From the NCBI RefSeq assembly GCF_905200055.1, contig NZ_CAJKIS010000007.1, positions 10,479-74,478 of the forward strand: a stretch of 64,000 bases of DNA, in the 5' to 3' direction. Under the pieces are notes generated by a model. That model was not told the DNA's origin and ran no database searches. It worked only from the letters and a program-made list of their open reading frames with translations. Below, piece after piece: positions 1 through 9,343 of this stretch (position 1 is its first letter; each line of letters starts with the position of its first letter). Made by a program: the position numbers and the translations under genes. Source of the DNA: an uncultured Fusobacterium sp. Lineage in GTDB: Bacteria > Fusobacteriota > Fusobacteriia > Fusobacteriales > Fusobacteriaceae.

Positions 1-415
1 TAGTTTGCCCTATAAGTTTATCTCCTGAACTTTTATGTTTGTCTACTCTTTCAGCTAAAAGTTTATAATCTTTTACTGATTTTTCAATAATCTTAATTAT
101 TGTTGCATTATCCACAGGTTTTAAAATATAATCATAAGCTCCAGCTTTCATGCTTCCTGCAACAACTTTTAAATTAGAAGTTTCTCCAAGAACTATGATT
201 ACTCCTCTTTTTTGGTACTCTCCAACTTTTTTTATTAAATTGATTAAAGCCTCTTCTTGAAGATTTTTTTCTTCTATAACTATAGTCTCGTATTTTTTAT
301 TTTTTAAGTACTCAATAAAATCTGTTATATTTTCTGCAAAAGTTAATTCATTTTCAAAATTACTTTCTAAATCATCTTTCAAACTTTTATCTAATCTAAA
401 ACCTAAAAGAACCAA
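1..415 (-). CDS. NtrC-type sigma-54 response regulator, partial
   Basis: This is the N-terminal 138 codons of a gene that runs off the left edge. It starts at a TTG preceded by GAGGTGG. The translation begins LVLLGFRLDKSL and contains AGAYDYILKPVD, the end of a receiver domain with the conserved lysine-proline. It then reads DKHKSSGDKLIGQT, which is how the AAA+ sigma-54 interaction domain of NtrC-family activators begins. The receiver is degenerate: I see no clear phosphoacceptor aspartate where expected. It is the last visible gene of the minus-strand TonB operon (18-nt gap after tonB). A complete rpoN lies in the same window at 51.9 kb. The family call is good; the target genes are unknown. 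Confidence 0.75.
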   Translation of the reverse strand, partial: MVLLGFRLDKSLKDDLESNFENELTFAENITDFIEYLKNKKYETIVIEEKNLQEEALINLIKKVGEYQKRGVIIVLGETSNLKVVAGSMKAGAYDYILKPVDNATIIKIIEKSVKDYKLLAERVDKHKSSGDKLIGQT

Positions 416-433
416 ATTAAGCCACCTCACATA

Positions 434-1375
434 TTAATTTTTTCCTCTCAAAGTAAAGTTATATTCCAATATAACATCACCTTTAACGTTCATTCCATTT
501 TTACTCAAATAGATCTTCCATGTTCTTCCTATTTCCTCTATTGCGCTGTTAATTTCAGGAACTCCACTACCTTTCTCTAAAAACAGTGAAGTTACATTTC
601 CATACTCATCAATATTCATACGTATTCTAACAGTTCCATGAAGTCCTTTAAGTTGAGCACTTTCTGGATATACAGGCTCCATATTTGAATTATCCCATCT
701 TGCTACTATATTTCCATCTTCTGTTCCTAATCTATATCCACTAGGTAGTCCTTCAGCATCTCCTTCTGCTTTCAATATTCTTTCAAATTCCAAATCATTT
801 CCCTCTTCAGAGTTAAAAGATAATTTTTTTTCATCTGTTGCCATAAATTTTTCATCTTTTAACTCTGAGTTACCTGTAGAAATATCAATATTTTCCTTAG
901 CTAATCCACTAGTTGTAATATCTTCTTTTAAAGTCTCTATTTTTTTTGTTTCACTTTTGCTTTTATTCTTTTTTGATAATACAGGATTACTTATACTTGA
1001 AAGTACATCTATTTCTGGTCCAGAAATATTTTTAGCAATATCACTTAATGTAGGTTTCTTCTTTTCTTTAACAACAGTTTCTTGTTTTTTTATTTGAGCA
1101 GAAGTATCATTTTTATTAATTATTTCTTTCTTTATCTCTTTTTGTACCTCTTTTTTAGAAGTTTGTTTTTGCGGCTCAGTTGTCATATTTTTTGTTTTAG
1201 TATTACTATTTTTTTTACCTTCCATTTTTAGACTTTTGTTATTGTCATATGCAACCAATCCAACTTTTATCTTCTTATCAACTATTGTTTCTACTGAAAG
1301 CCCAGGTATTACCAATAGTATCAGTAAATTTATGAGAACAGAAAGACCTAAACTTACATAATCAGTTTTTTTCAT
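434..1375 (-). CDS. tonB: TonB-like energy transducer
   Basis: This 313-residue protein has a short cytoplasmic start, one membrane helix (about residues 9-27), a long Lys/Glu-rich periplasmic linker and a C-terminal TonB domain (about 225-310). The last contains YPESAQLKGLHGTVRI, the classic pattern of TonB C-termini. In the family, TonB carries proton-motive energy from ExbB/ExbD to outer-membrane receptors; TolA does a similar job for envelope constriction. It follows ExbD by 11 nt on the same strand, so the three form one motor unit. The linker is longer and more charged than in proteobacterial TonB. Whether it acts on import receptors or on another outer-membrane process is not visible here, because no receptor gene is nearby. 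Confidence 0.85.
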   Translation of the reverse strand: MKKTDYVSLGLSVLINLLILLVIPGLSVETIVDKKIKVGLVAYDNNKSLKMEGKKNSNTKTKNMTTEPQKQTSKKEVQKEIKKEIINKNDTSAQIKKQETVVKEKKKPTLSDIAKNISGPEIDVLSSISNPVLSKKNKSKSETKKIETLKEDITTSGLAKENIDISTGNSELKDEKFMATDEKKLSFNSEEGNDLEFERILKAEGDAEGLPSGYRLGTEDGNIVARWDNSNMEPVYPESAQLKGLHGTVRIRMNIDEYGNVTSLFLEKGSGVPEINSAIEEIGRTWKIYLSKNGMNVKGDVILEYNFTLRGKN

Positions 1376-1386
1376 CTTCCCACTCC

Positions 1387-1824
1387 TTATTTACTGCTTG
1401 CAGTATCAATGTCTAGCGAGTTAGCACCAGCCTCTTTAGAAATAGTCATTATCTCTACTATATATCCATAATCTAATTTTTTATCAGCACTTATAACTAC
1501 GTTTTTTTCATTGCTATTTTTAAATTTATCTTCAAGCTCAGATTTTAAATTTTCTTTATTTACATTAATCTTCTGAGTTTTTCCCTTTTCCTTGTAGTTT
1601 AAAACCATATTTTTATTTTTATCAATAGCAATTTGTATCTCTTTTATATCCTTTATCTCTTTTATCGTAGATTGTGGCAATTCTATCTTTATTCCACTAT
1701 TGATATCTTCAAAAGTAGTTGCAACTAAGAAAAAGATAAGTAAAAGAAACACAACGTCTATCAATGGAGTTATCTCAAGAGTTAACTCTCCCTTGCCTCT
1801 TCTTTTTGTTCTTTCTATTTTCAT
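1387..1824 (-). CDS. exbD: ExbD/TolR family biopolymer transport protein
   Basis: The 145-residue protein has the ExbD/TolR plan: a short basic N-terminus, a single membrane helix containing PLIDVVFLLLIFFLVA (the conserved membrane aspartate used in proton flow) and a periplasmic domain. It begins 8 nt after exbB and ends 11 nt before tonB. With ExbB it should form the inner-membrane proton-driven motor. The periplasmic part is rich in lysine, in line with the AT-rich genome. The family is clear; the choice between Exb- and Tol-type function rests on the neighbouring TonB-like protein, which favours Exb. Confidence 0.9.
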   Translation of the reverse strand: MKIERTKRRGKGELTLEITPLIDVVFLLLIFFLVATTFEDINSGIKIELPQSTIKEIKDIKEIQIAIDKNKNMVLNYKEKGKTQKINVNKENLKSELEDKFKNSNEKNVVISADKKLDYGYIVEIMTISKEAGANSLDIDTASSK

Positions 1825-1832
1825 AATTTCTC

Positions 1833-2444
1833 CTATTTTCTGAAGTAGTTTATAAGTTCAGTACTTGTTTTTTCCATATCATTTATTTTTTCATCTATCT
1901 TTTTATTAAAATAGTTGTAAAAAATTGTAGCTGGTATTGCAACAAATAGTCCTCCAGCAGTTGTAAACAATGCCTCTGATATCCCTTTAGCTAATACTGA
2001 AGCATCTCCAGTTCCATGAATTGATACTGCTTGGAAAGCCTTTATCATCCCTGTTACTGTTCCTAAAAGTCCTAATAATGGTGTAATATGAGCTGTTAAA
2101 GATAACATCCACATATGTTTCTCTAACATTGGTATCTGTGCCATAGCACTCTCTTTTCCCTTTTCCTCAAGTGCTATAGGATCTCTATTATTGCTCTTAT
2201 ATAGCTGAATTAAAATATCTTTCAACACCTTTGCTGTTGAAGATTTTTTCATATTTAATTGAACAATCGCCTCTTTAATAGCACCTTTTTCTATAAGCTG
2301 TCTAAGTTCTGGACTAATCTTATTAAAGCTATCTTTTTCTTGAAATTTAAAATAAATAGCTCTTTCAATTACTACAAATAATCCTAAAATAGACATAGCC
2401 AAAATAAAATACATTAAAATTCCACCATTTTTTAACCAATACAT
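1833..2444 (-). CDS. exbB: MotA/TolQ/ExbB proton channel protein
   Basis: The 203-residue protein has three predicted membrane helices. One is near the N-terminus (about 10-28). The other two form the C-terminal TolQ/ExbB domain, including the motif LLGLLGTVTGMIKAF and the helix TTAGGLFVAIPATIFYNYF. It is preceded by a good ribosome site (AGGAGAG). The gene opens the exbB-exbD-tonB motor set, which is placed directly after a large TPR protein and a small secreted protein on the same strand. ExbB normally forms the pentameric channel around ExbD in the inner membrane. Confidence 0.9.
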   Translation of the reverse strand: MYWLKNGGILMYFILAMSILGLFVVIERAIYFKFQEKDSFNKISPELRQLIEKGAIKEAIVQLNMKKSSTAKVLKDILIQLYKSNNRDPIALEEKGKESAMAQIPMLEKHMWMLSLTAHITPLLGLLGTVTGMIKAFQAVSIHGTGDASVLAKGISEALFTTAGGLFVAIPATIFYNYFNKKIDEKINDMEKTSTELINYFRK

Positions 2445-2474
2445 TGTTCTCTCCTTTTAGTATCTAAATTAAGA

Positions 2475-2816
2475 TTAAAGTGCTATTATAAGAGCTATAA
2501 CTCCTACTGCTCCGATTATATATTTTAAGAATGATTTTTCTTCTACACCTTGTGAAAGTTCATCTTCTAATGCTGATTTTTCATTTTGAACGACTTTTAT
2601 TTTTTGTTGTTGTTCTTTTAAGTTTTCACTTGATAATTCAACAGATCCTGTATTTATATTTTGGTTTTTTAGAAGCATCTCTTTTGTTTCAATCTCTTTT
2701 CTCTCTAATTGCTCCTTATTAACCCCAGTTACCTCTTTATCAATAGCTGTAACACTTTCCTCTGCACATACTACCATTGTACTTAATAAAAATAAAGATG
2801 CCATTAATTTTTTCAT
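2475..2816 (-). CDS. small secreted protein with C-terminal membrane anchor
   Basis: This 113-residue protein has an N-terminal signal sequence (MKKLMASLFLLSTMVVCAEE), a charged helical middle likely to form a coiled coil (about 30-85) and a hydrophobic C-terminal tail (YIIGAVGVIALIIAL). It lies 12 nt after the giant TPR gene and 30 nt before exbB, so it is co-transcribed with the motor genes. I do not recognise a named family. The arrangement suggests a small envelope protein tied to the inner membrane and working with the TPR protein and the ExbBD-TonB motor. That role is inferred from position only. Confidence 0.6.
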   Translation of the reverse strand: MKKLMASLFLLSTMVVCAEESVTAIDKEVTGVNKEQLERKEIETKEMLLKNQNINTGSVELSSENLKEQQQKIKVVQNEKSALEDELSQGVEEKSFLKYIIGAVGVIALIIAL

Positions 2817-2827
2817 TCTAACTCCTC

Positions 2828-5659
2828 CTATTTAAAAAAATCTGCATATTTTTTTGCTTTTTCAGCATTCATACCTTTTAATTCATTATAATACTTTGTT
2901 GCTTCAACTTTATTTCCAGATTTCAAAGTTAAATAAATCAATTTTTCCAATACAAATTCTCTATAATTTAATTCTTTTCCTAATGAGTAAAGCTCTTTAT
3001 AAAGTACTATTGCTTCCTTATCTTTTTTCATCTTTTCATTAAGTTGAGCTGCTTTCAATTTAGAAACTTGTGAATATTGACCATTATACATTATATAGCC
3101 TTTTGTATATCCACTTAAAGCTTCATCATTTTTTCCTTCTATTTCATTTATATTAGCTAACTGATATAATACAAAATCTTTGTATATACTATTTTCCATC
3201 TCATTAACTTGTAAATAATATTTTTTTGCTTCTTTATAGTTTTTATTTTTAAAATAATTTGATCCTATATTTATACAAGCATAATCTTTATATCTTGGAC
3301 TTTTTAATAATTTTTCATATTCAGCCATTGCAGCTTTTTTATTTCCTTGTTTCTCATAAATAAGTGAATCATAATAACTTTTTATATCTAAATTTGTTAT
3401 TCCTTCAATATATTTTTGAGCTGCTTTTAGATTATTTTTAGCTAAATGAATATCTAAAATCTTAGCTGCTGTATTATCTTTTACAATTGGATCTATAGAA
3501 CTACTATAAAGCTCTTCATAATTTTTTAAAGCTTTTTCACTGTCATTACTATTTTCATAGATCTCTCCAGACATCATTAAAAGAGTATCTTTCATTCTAC
3601 TAACTGGATATTTTACAAGAAACTCATTTTTACCCTTTTCAAAATTAACAGTGTCTCCACTATTTAAAAGTATTATCAAATACCAATAAAAAGCCTTTTC
3701 TCCATAAGCACTATCACCATAGTTATCTACTACATATTTATACTCTTCCTTAGCCTTTTCATAATTCTTTTCAGAGTAGTATGATTCTGCTATTTGGAAT
3801 TTTCCATATGCTTCAAATCCCTTTTCAGTTGATAACTTCAAATAATACTCTCTACTTTTTTCAAAATTATCTTTTCTAAAGTAACTAATTGCTAATTTGT
3901 CTAAGGCTTCATTTTTATTTTCAGGCTTCTCTAAAGTTAGATAACTTTCTCCATAATTAATTGCCTCATCATATTTTTCCCATAAGAAATAATTTCTCAT
4001 CTTATTAAATTTTACTTTTTCTTGCATAGTTGCATCAGCTGTAGTATCTGTTTCTAATTCAGTGAAATATCTATCTGCTTCATCATATTTTCCCATTCCA
4101 ACAGATGCTATCCCTTTTAAATATTTTATTTCAAGATTTCCTTCTCCATCTTCAGAATTTAAATATTCCATCATCTCATCATATCTTTGCTCACTAAGTA
4201 AAGAAACTACTAAGTTATTTAAAATATTAAAATCTTTTCCTTGCTCTAAAAACTCTTTGTATGTGTCTATTGCTAGATCAATTTTTCCATTTTTATAATA
4301 TGCTTCTCCAACAGAGAAATAAATATTTCTTCTGTATTCAGTATCTGTAGGATATTTAGCTTTATATTCATAGAATCTTCTTTGTAGATCATCAATATCC
4401 TCAACTTTATTATCTATTACTATTATTCTATATAGATTTTCAAGATTAGGAGTTCTTGCATAAAGTCTACCATAATAATCTTTTGATAATTTATACTCTC
4501 CAATTTCATAGGCAGAGTTTGCAATTATAAGGTTTATATTATCTGTATCCTGTTGATTTACAACAACTCTTTTTATCTCATCTCTATTTCTAATTATCTT
4601 ACTATAATTTTTTAACTTATAATCTATAGCAAAAATATAGTATAAAGATTGATTATAATAATCTGTTTTCTTTAAGCTTTCAAAGTATTTTTGTGCCTCT
4701 TTTAATCTATTTAATTTATATAGAGAAAATCCATATCCATACATTAATTTTGGGTCGTTTGGAGTATTAGTTTTAGAATAATAGCTAATTGCTCTATTAT
4801 AATCTCCCTTAGTAGCATATAGATCTCCCATCATTCTCATAGCCTCTCCATATTCCTTTGTTCCTTGAAGCATAGAAACATAATTCTCTACAATTTCTCC
4901 ATTTCCTCTATTACTGTATATTTCTATCAGATTAAGTATTGACTTTCTTCCATAAGCACTTGATTTATCTCTCTCTACAACCTTTTTAAAGGCAATTATA
5001 GCATCATCTACTCTATTTTGCTTATAATAAGCTGATCCATAAAGATAGTTCATCATCACTTTATTTTTTCCACTATTTTTAGAGTAATTATCTAAATACA
5101 ATATTGTTTTTGGATACTCCCCTCTATTATATGCTACCATTGCTAATCCTAGCATTGAATCATCTGCATATTTTTTATTTAATTCTATTAACTTTTTAAA
5201 CAATTCCTCTGCTTTAGGATAATTCTCTTTTGCTAAATATGTCATAGCAGCATCATAAAAAGCTTTTTCATAATAACTTCCATTTTTATCTAAAGCTTTA
5301 AGATAAGTCTCACTTGTTTCGCTTTCTCCCAAAGCAGTATAACACTTCATTAAATAAAAGTTTATCTCATCTTTTTCTTTTCTACTTAAGCTACTATTAA
5401 GAGATAACATTTTAAAATAAACTATTGCATTTTCATAATCTTCTTGTAATAAATATGCCTTTGCTATTCTATCTTGTATATTTTTTGTATGCTTCGATTC
5501 TGGATATTTTTTTAAAAATTTTACTGATTCTGTTACTGCTATAGAAAATCTTTTTTGTTTATACAATTCATCTAAAAATGCAATATCCTCTCTTTCAGAA
5601 GCAACTAATATCATATTTGTACTTAATAACAGTGCAAGCATCCAATGTAACTTTTTCAA
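2828..5659 (-). CDS. very large periplasmic TPR-repeat protein
   Basis: The 943-residue protein has a signal peptide (about residues 1-21) followed by a nearly continuous chain of tetratricopeptide repeats. Typical pieces are LDELYKQKRF, AEELFKKLIELN, AISYYSKT and AKEEYKYVVDNYGD. I estimate 20 or more units to the C-terminus, with no catalytic domain. TPR superhelices are protein-binding scaffolds, and in envelope operons they often link outer-membrane machines to Tol/Ton motors (YbgF/CpoB is a small example). It sits 11 nt after the DUF116 gene and 12 nt before the small secreted protein. Its size is unusual for a Tol/Ton partner. No function beyond scaffold can be given. Confidence 0.8.
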   Translation of the reverse strand: MKKLHWMLALLLSTNMILVASEREDIAFLDELYKQKRFSIAVTESVKFLKKYPESKHTKNIQDRIAKAYLLQEDYENAIVYFKMLSLNSSLSRKEKDEINFYLMKCYTALGESETSETYLKALDKNGSYYEKAFYDAAMTYLAKENYPKAEELFKKLIELNKKYADDSMLGLAMVAYNRGEYPKTILYLDNYSKNSGKNKVMMNYLYGSAYYKQNRVDDAIIAFKKVVERDKSSAYGRKSILNLIEIYSNRGNGEIVENYVSMLQGTKEYGEAMRMMGDLYATKGDYNRAISYYSKTNTPNDPKLMYGYGFSLYKLNRLKEAQKYFESLKKTDYYNQSLYYIFAIDYKLKNYSKIIRNRDEIKRVVVNQQDTDNINLIIANSAYEIGEYKLSKDYYGRLYARTPNLENLYRIIVIDNKVEDIDDLQRRFYEYKAKYPTDTEYRRNIYFSVGEAYYKNGKIDLAIDTYKEFLEQGKDFNILNNLVVSLLSEQRYDEMMEYLNSEDGEGNLEIKYLKGIASVGMGKYDEADRYFTELETDTTADATMQEKVKFNKMRNYFLWEKYDEAINYGESYLTLEKPENKNEALDKLAISYFRKDNFEKSREYYLKLSTEKGFEAYGKFQIAESYYSEKNYEKAKEEYKYVVDNYGDSAYGEKAFYWYLIILLNSGDTVNFEKGKNEFLVKYPVSRMKDTLLMMSGEIYENSNDSEKALKNYEELYSSSIDPIVKDNTAAKILDIHLAKNNLKAAQKYIEGITNLDIKSYYDSLIYEKQGNKKAAMAEYEKLLKSPRYKDYACINIGSNYFKNKNYKEAKKYYLQVNEMENSIYKDFVLYQLANINEIEGKNDEALSGYTKGYIMYNGQYSQVSKLKAAQLNEKMKKDKEAIVLYKELYSLGKELNYREFVLEKLIYLTLKSGNKVEATKYYNELKGMNAEKAKKYADFFK

Positions 5660-5670
5660 TGTGCTCCCTC

Positions 5671-6204
5671 CTAAATTTTATAAAAATTTTTTAAAACTCT
5701 TCTTATTTCTTCAATAGATACAGTTGTATTTACACATGGTTCATTAAGTATTTTATTAAATACTCCGATTACTCTTACAGGAAAAGCATCATGAATTCCA
5801 GACATTAAATCTCTCTTACATGCCACTGCTATCACTAAACTTGGTTTTATCTCTTTTATATGTTTTCTTGCCAATGTACCCCCAGTGGCTACTTTTATCT
5901 CAACGGGGTACTCTTTTTTTAATTGTAACAGCTCACTTATAACACACTGTCCACAATTACGACAATTTTCTATATCTGATGTTACCTTATATGGACATAC
6001 ATATTTTTGAATACAATGAGGTAATAAAATTAAGACTTTATTAATCTTCCTATTTTTTAACTCTTTCTCTACTATTTTATTGTTGTATTCTAAAAATTTT
6101 ACTGCTATTTCATTCTTTTCCACAGGATTTTTTTTTCTATCTGTAAACAAAAATAACATATAATAAAAATCATACACTATTTTTCTAAAAAAATTAATGT
6201 TCAT
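5671..6204 (-). CDS. DUF116 family cysteine-rich protein
   Basis: The 177-residue protein matches the DUF116 pattern. It has two cysteines in LLPHCIQKYVCP (C64, C70), a cluster CRNCGQC (C81, C84, C87) and a later VACKRDLM. The cysteines probably bind an iron-sulfur cluster or zinc. DUF116 proteins have no proven biochemical role. In several low-GC bacteria they are linked to fmt/priA/def-type housekeeping genes, but here the gene heads the TPR-ExbBD-TonB operon with an 11-nt spacing to the TPR gene. The start is supported by an upstream AGGTAA ribosome site, although this is weak. Confidence 0.75.
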   Translation of the reverse strand: MNINFFRKIVYDFYYMLFLFTDRKKNPVEKNEIAVKFLEYNNKIVEKELKNRKINKVLILLPHCIQKYVCPYKVTSDIENCRNCGQCVISELLQLKKEYPVEIKVATGGTLARKHIKEIKPSLVIAVACKRDLMSGIHDAFPVRVIGVFNKILNEPCVNTTVSIEEIRRVLKNFYKI

Positions 6205-6291
6205 TCTTTTACCTCGTTAATTTTATTAGAAAATTATACCACAATTATATTCCTATTTCAAACATTCTAAATTTTATTCACAAGAAAAATA

Positions 6292-6322
6292 GAGCTAATG
6301 TTCTTTATTAGCTCATTTTTAT
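6292..6322 (-). terminator. rho-independent terminator after dnaN
   Basis: An 8-bp stem (6292-6299 with 6307-6314, GAGCTAAT/ATTAGCTC) has T-rich sequence on both sides. It lies just past the dnaN stop and before the DUF116 operon. Confidence 0.75.
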
Positions 6323-6324
6323 AA

Positions 6325-7455
6325 TTAATCTTTTAAAGCAAGTGGCATAACTACATAAAGATAGTTGTTTTCAGATTGCTGTCTAATTTTCACTGAACTA
6401 TTAGGACTTATAAAGTTTAAAATAATATCACTATCTTTATCTAAGTTTTGAATAAACTCTGATATAAATTTAGCATTAAGAGAAATTTTTATTCTTTCCC
6501 CTTCATACTCTACTTCTAATTGTTCATTAATTCTAGCAATATCATTAACTCCATTTATTTTGAAAAGTTTTCCTTCTAATTCAAAGGTTGCTCCATATTT
6601 AGACTCTGCATTATTCTTTACAAATATTATTATTCTTCTTAAAACCTTTGAAAACACATCGTTATTTATAATAAGAGTCTTATTATAAGCATCATTTCCT
6701 AAAATTCCTTTATAGTTAGGGAAAACTAAATCTATTACTCTACTAACCATCAATGTTTCAGCCATTTTAAAATATATCTGTTTTTCTGTTGAATATACTA
6801 CTATTTCAACTTCTTCCATATTTTTTAGTAATTTAGTTAGAGCTTCTGCTGTATTTAATGGAATACTAACTTCTACATTTCCTTTTATCTCATCTAATTC
6901 TTTTTCTAAGAAAACAAGTCTATAAGTATCAGTTGTTGCAAACTTTAACTTCTTACCTTCATTTTCCATCCTAATACAGTTTATAGAAAGATTATCACTT
7001 GATGTTGAGGCTGCAAATTTTACTTTTTCTAAAATATTTGCAAGTTCTACACTGTTTATTTTAAAATTTTCTTTATCTTTTACTGAATCTACATTTTCTA
7101 TAATATTAGGGAAATCTTCTGGATTCATTAAAGAAAATTCTGATGCAGAATCTGAACTTTCTATATAAAGATTATTGTCCCTTACACTTAAAATAATCTC
7201 TTCATCTCTTATCTCTCTTAAATATTCATCTACTAATTGGTGTTGAAAAACTATTTTTCCTTCTTCTATTACCTCTTCTACCTTTGTTTCAGTTGTGATA
7301 GTTGTTTCTAAGTTAGTTCCACAAAAAAATAGATTATCTCCTTTAGTTTCTAAATATGTACAAGAGATTATTGGTTTTATCTTATTTTCACTAATAACCT
7401 TCTCTACTATTTTTAATCTTTTTAAGAACTCCTGTCTTTTTACCCTTACTATCAA
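6325..7455 (-). CDS. dnaN: DNA polymerase III beta sliding clamp
   Basis: The 376-residue protein has the length and the three-domain repeat structure of the bacterial beta clamp. Recognisable segments are TNLETTI near the N-terminus, FAATDTYRLVFLEK-like sequence in domain 2 and YVVMPLALKD at the C-terminus, equivalent to the conserved C-terminal MPMR region. The clamp encircles DNA and tethers polymerase III and many repair partners. The gene is not next to dnaA or recF. It lies 22 nt after a sigma-70 family gene, with a terminator behind it. This relocation away from dnaA is unusual for bacteria in general. Confidence 0.93.
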   Translation of the reverse strand: MIVRVKRQEFLKRLKIVEKVISENKIKPIISCTYLETKGDNLFFCGTNLETTITTETKVEEVIEEGKIVFQHQLVDEYLREIRDEEIILSVRDNNLYIESSDSASEFSLMNPEDFPNIIENVDSVKDKENFKINSVELANILEKVKFAASTSSDNLSINCIRMENEGKKLKFATTDTYRLVFLEKELDEIKGNVEVSIPLNTAEALTKLLKNMEEVEIVVYSTEKQIYFKMAETLMVSRVIDLVFPNYKGILGNDAYNKTLIINNDVFSKVLRRIIIFVKNNAESKYGATFELEGKLFKINGVNDIARINEQLEVEYEGERIKISLNAKFISEFIQNLDKDSDIILNFISPNSSVKIRQQSENNYLYVVMPLALKD

Positions 7456-7477
7456 CTTTTTTCCTCCCTATTTAACC

Positions 7478-8302
7478 TTAATTAAAAAAACTCTCTTTTA
7501 AATCTTTAGTATATTTAAATTTAAGCTTTTCTAATGTCCTTTTCTCTATTTGACGAACTCTTTCACGAGTTATATTCAATTTTTGTCCAATCTCTTCAAG
7601 TGTATAAATATCAGAGCCATCTAATCCATATCTCTGTTTTAATATTGATTTTTCCCTTTCATCAAGTTCTTCAATCAAATCTCTTACACGTTTCATTCCC
7701 ATTTCACGAAAGATCTCCTCTTCCATAGAAATCTCTTGCTCTTGAGCTATAGTATCTTCTAAAGATATATCTTCACCAATTGACATACTCAAAGACATCG
7801 GGTCTTGGAAATCTCTTATTATATTTTCCACTTTTTCTGCCTCTATATGAAGATCTTTAGCTATTTGTTCTACTGGGGGATAGTTTCCTCCAGTTTGAAG
7901 TTTATCCATTATATATCTGTTTATCTTATTTAACAAATCATACTTATATGATGGAATTCTTATCTCTCTTCCTTTAACGATAATAGCCTTCATAATAGCT
8001 TGTCTTATCCACCAAACTGCATAAGTTGAAAATCTAAACCCCTTATCTATATCAAATTTATCAATTGCATAGATAAGTCCCATATTCCCTTCACTAATTA
8101 AATCAATAAAGCTCATTCCTTTATTGACATAACCTTTGGCTATATTTACTACCAATTTTAGATTAGAGGTTATCAATTCATTTTTAGCTTCAATATCCCC
8201 ATTTTTAGCTTTTACTAGAAGGACAAACTCCTCCTCTTTACTTAATAGTTTATGTTTTTTTATATCTTTTAAATATAAAGTTATAAGATCATTATCGGCC
8301 AT
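7478..8302 (-). CDS. short sigma-70 family RNA polymerase sigma factor
   Basis: The 274-residue protein carries region 1.2 (DLITLYLKDIKKHKLLSKEEE), region 2 with the -10 recognition helix (FRFSTYAVWWIRQAI), region 3 and region 4 with the helix-turn-helix (TLEEIGQKLNITRERVRQIEKR). It lacks the long acidic region 1.1 of a full primary sigma factor. It therefore looks like a group 2 (RpoS-like) or trimmed primary-type factor. It sits between gpsA and dnaN with short gaps, so it may be expressed with house-keeping genes. The complete set of DNA-contacting residues suggests it reads promoters like TTGACA/TATAAT. Which of these roles it fills cannot be decided without seeing the rest of the genome. 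Confidence 0.85.
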   Translation of the reverse strand: MADNDLITLYLKDIKKHKLLSKEEEFVLLVKAKNGDIEAKNELITSNLKLVVNIAKGYVNKGMSFIDLISEGNMGLIYAIDKFDIDKGFRFSTYAVWWIRQAIMKAIIVKGREIRIPSYKYDLLNKINRYIMDKLQTGGNYPPVEQIAKDLHIEAEKVENIIRDFQDPMSLSMSIGEDISLEDTIAQEQEISMEEEIFREMGMKRVRDLIEELDEREKSILKQRYGLDGSDIYTLEEIGQKLNITRERVRQIEKRTLEKLKFKYTKDLKESFFN

Positions 8303-8327
8303 CTTCTATCCCCACACTTATCATATT

Positions 8328-9329
8328 TTAATAAAACTCTTCTTTTAAAGTTCTTTCCATAAGCTCAGTTACCATACTTGTTGCATCAGCATCTTTATAA
8401 AGAATATTATAAGTTGCTTCTAATATTGGCATTGATATATTTTTAGCTTTCGCTTGCTCATAAACTGCCTTTACTGTTGGTACCCCTTCAGCTACCATTG
8501 TCATCTCATCCAGTATCTGTTTAAGTTTTTGACCCTTTCCTAAACACTCTCCAACATGTCTATTTCTGCTGTGCTTACTTGCACAAGTAACTATTAAATC
8601 TCCTATTCCACTTAACCCTGAAAAAGTTATCTCTTTTGCTCCACAAGCTTTCCCAAATCTTGTCATTTCTGCTATTCCTCTTGTTATTAAAGCAGCTTTT
8701 GTATTATCTCCAAATCCCATTCCATCAGCAATACCTGCTCCTATAGCTAAACAGTTTTTAACTGCTGCACCAATTTCAACTCCAGTTATATCTTCATTAA
8801 GATATACTCTAAAGTTTTTACTATTAAACAATTCTTGTATTCTAGCTGCATTTTCTTTTACTCCTGCTGCTACAATAGTTGTTGGTATTCCTATTGCTAC
8901 CTCTTCAGCATGAGTAGGTCCTGATAAGACAACTATATTTTTATGAAATTTACCTTTTATCTCATCTTTCATTACTTCAGATAGACGCATTCCTGTTGAA
9001 ACCTCTATCCCTTTTGCAGTATTTACAAGTAACATATCCTCTGTAATATCATTTGAAAAGCTTCCAATTACTTTTCTTAAAACTTGAGATGGTACTGAAA
9101 ATACAACATATTTTATTCCATCTAACAATCCTTCTTTTTTATTAGTAACCTTTAAATTATCTGGAAACTTTACTCCTGGTAAAAATCTTTTATTCTCTCT
9201 TTCTCTTTGAATCTCTTCTGCTCTCTCTTGATTAAACTCCCATAAAGTTACATCGTACTCTTTTCTTGCTAAAACAAGCCCTAACGCTGTCCCCCAACTT
9301 CCTGCACCTATGATAACTACTTTTTCCAT
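8328..9329 (-). CDS. gpsA: NAD(P)H-dependent glycerol-3-phosphate dehydrogenase
   Basis: This 333-residue cytosolic enzyme reduces dihydroxyacetone phosphate to sn-glycerol-3-phosphate, the backbone for phospholipids. It has the N-terminal nucleotide-binding loop GAGSWGTALG, the conserved LSGPTHAEEV and the catalytic-domain segment AAVKNCLAIGAGIADG followed by GLSGIGDLIVTC. It lies 14 nt after plsY on the same strand, which uses the product, so the two form a short lipid-synthesis operon. The length is normal for the family. Confidence 0.96.
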   Translation of the reverse strand: MEKVVIIGAGSWGTALGLVLARKEYDVTLWEFNQERAEEIQRERENKRFLPGVKFPDNLKVTNKKEGLLDGIKYVVFSVPSQVLRKVIGSFSNDITEDMLLVNTAKGIEVSTGMRLSEVMKDEIKGKFHKNIVVLSGPTHAEEVAIGIPTTIVAAGVKENAARIQELFNSKNFRVYLNEDITGVEIGAAVKNCLAIGAGIADGMGFGDNTKAALITRGIAEMTRFGKACGAKEITFSGLSGIGDLIVTCASKHSRNRHVGECLGKGQKLKQILDEMTMVAEGVPTVKAVYEQAKAKNISMPILEATYNILYKDADATSMVTELMERTLKEEFY

Positions 9330-9343
9330 ATTATTTTCACTCC

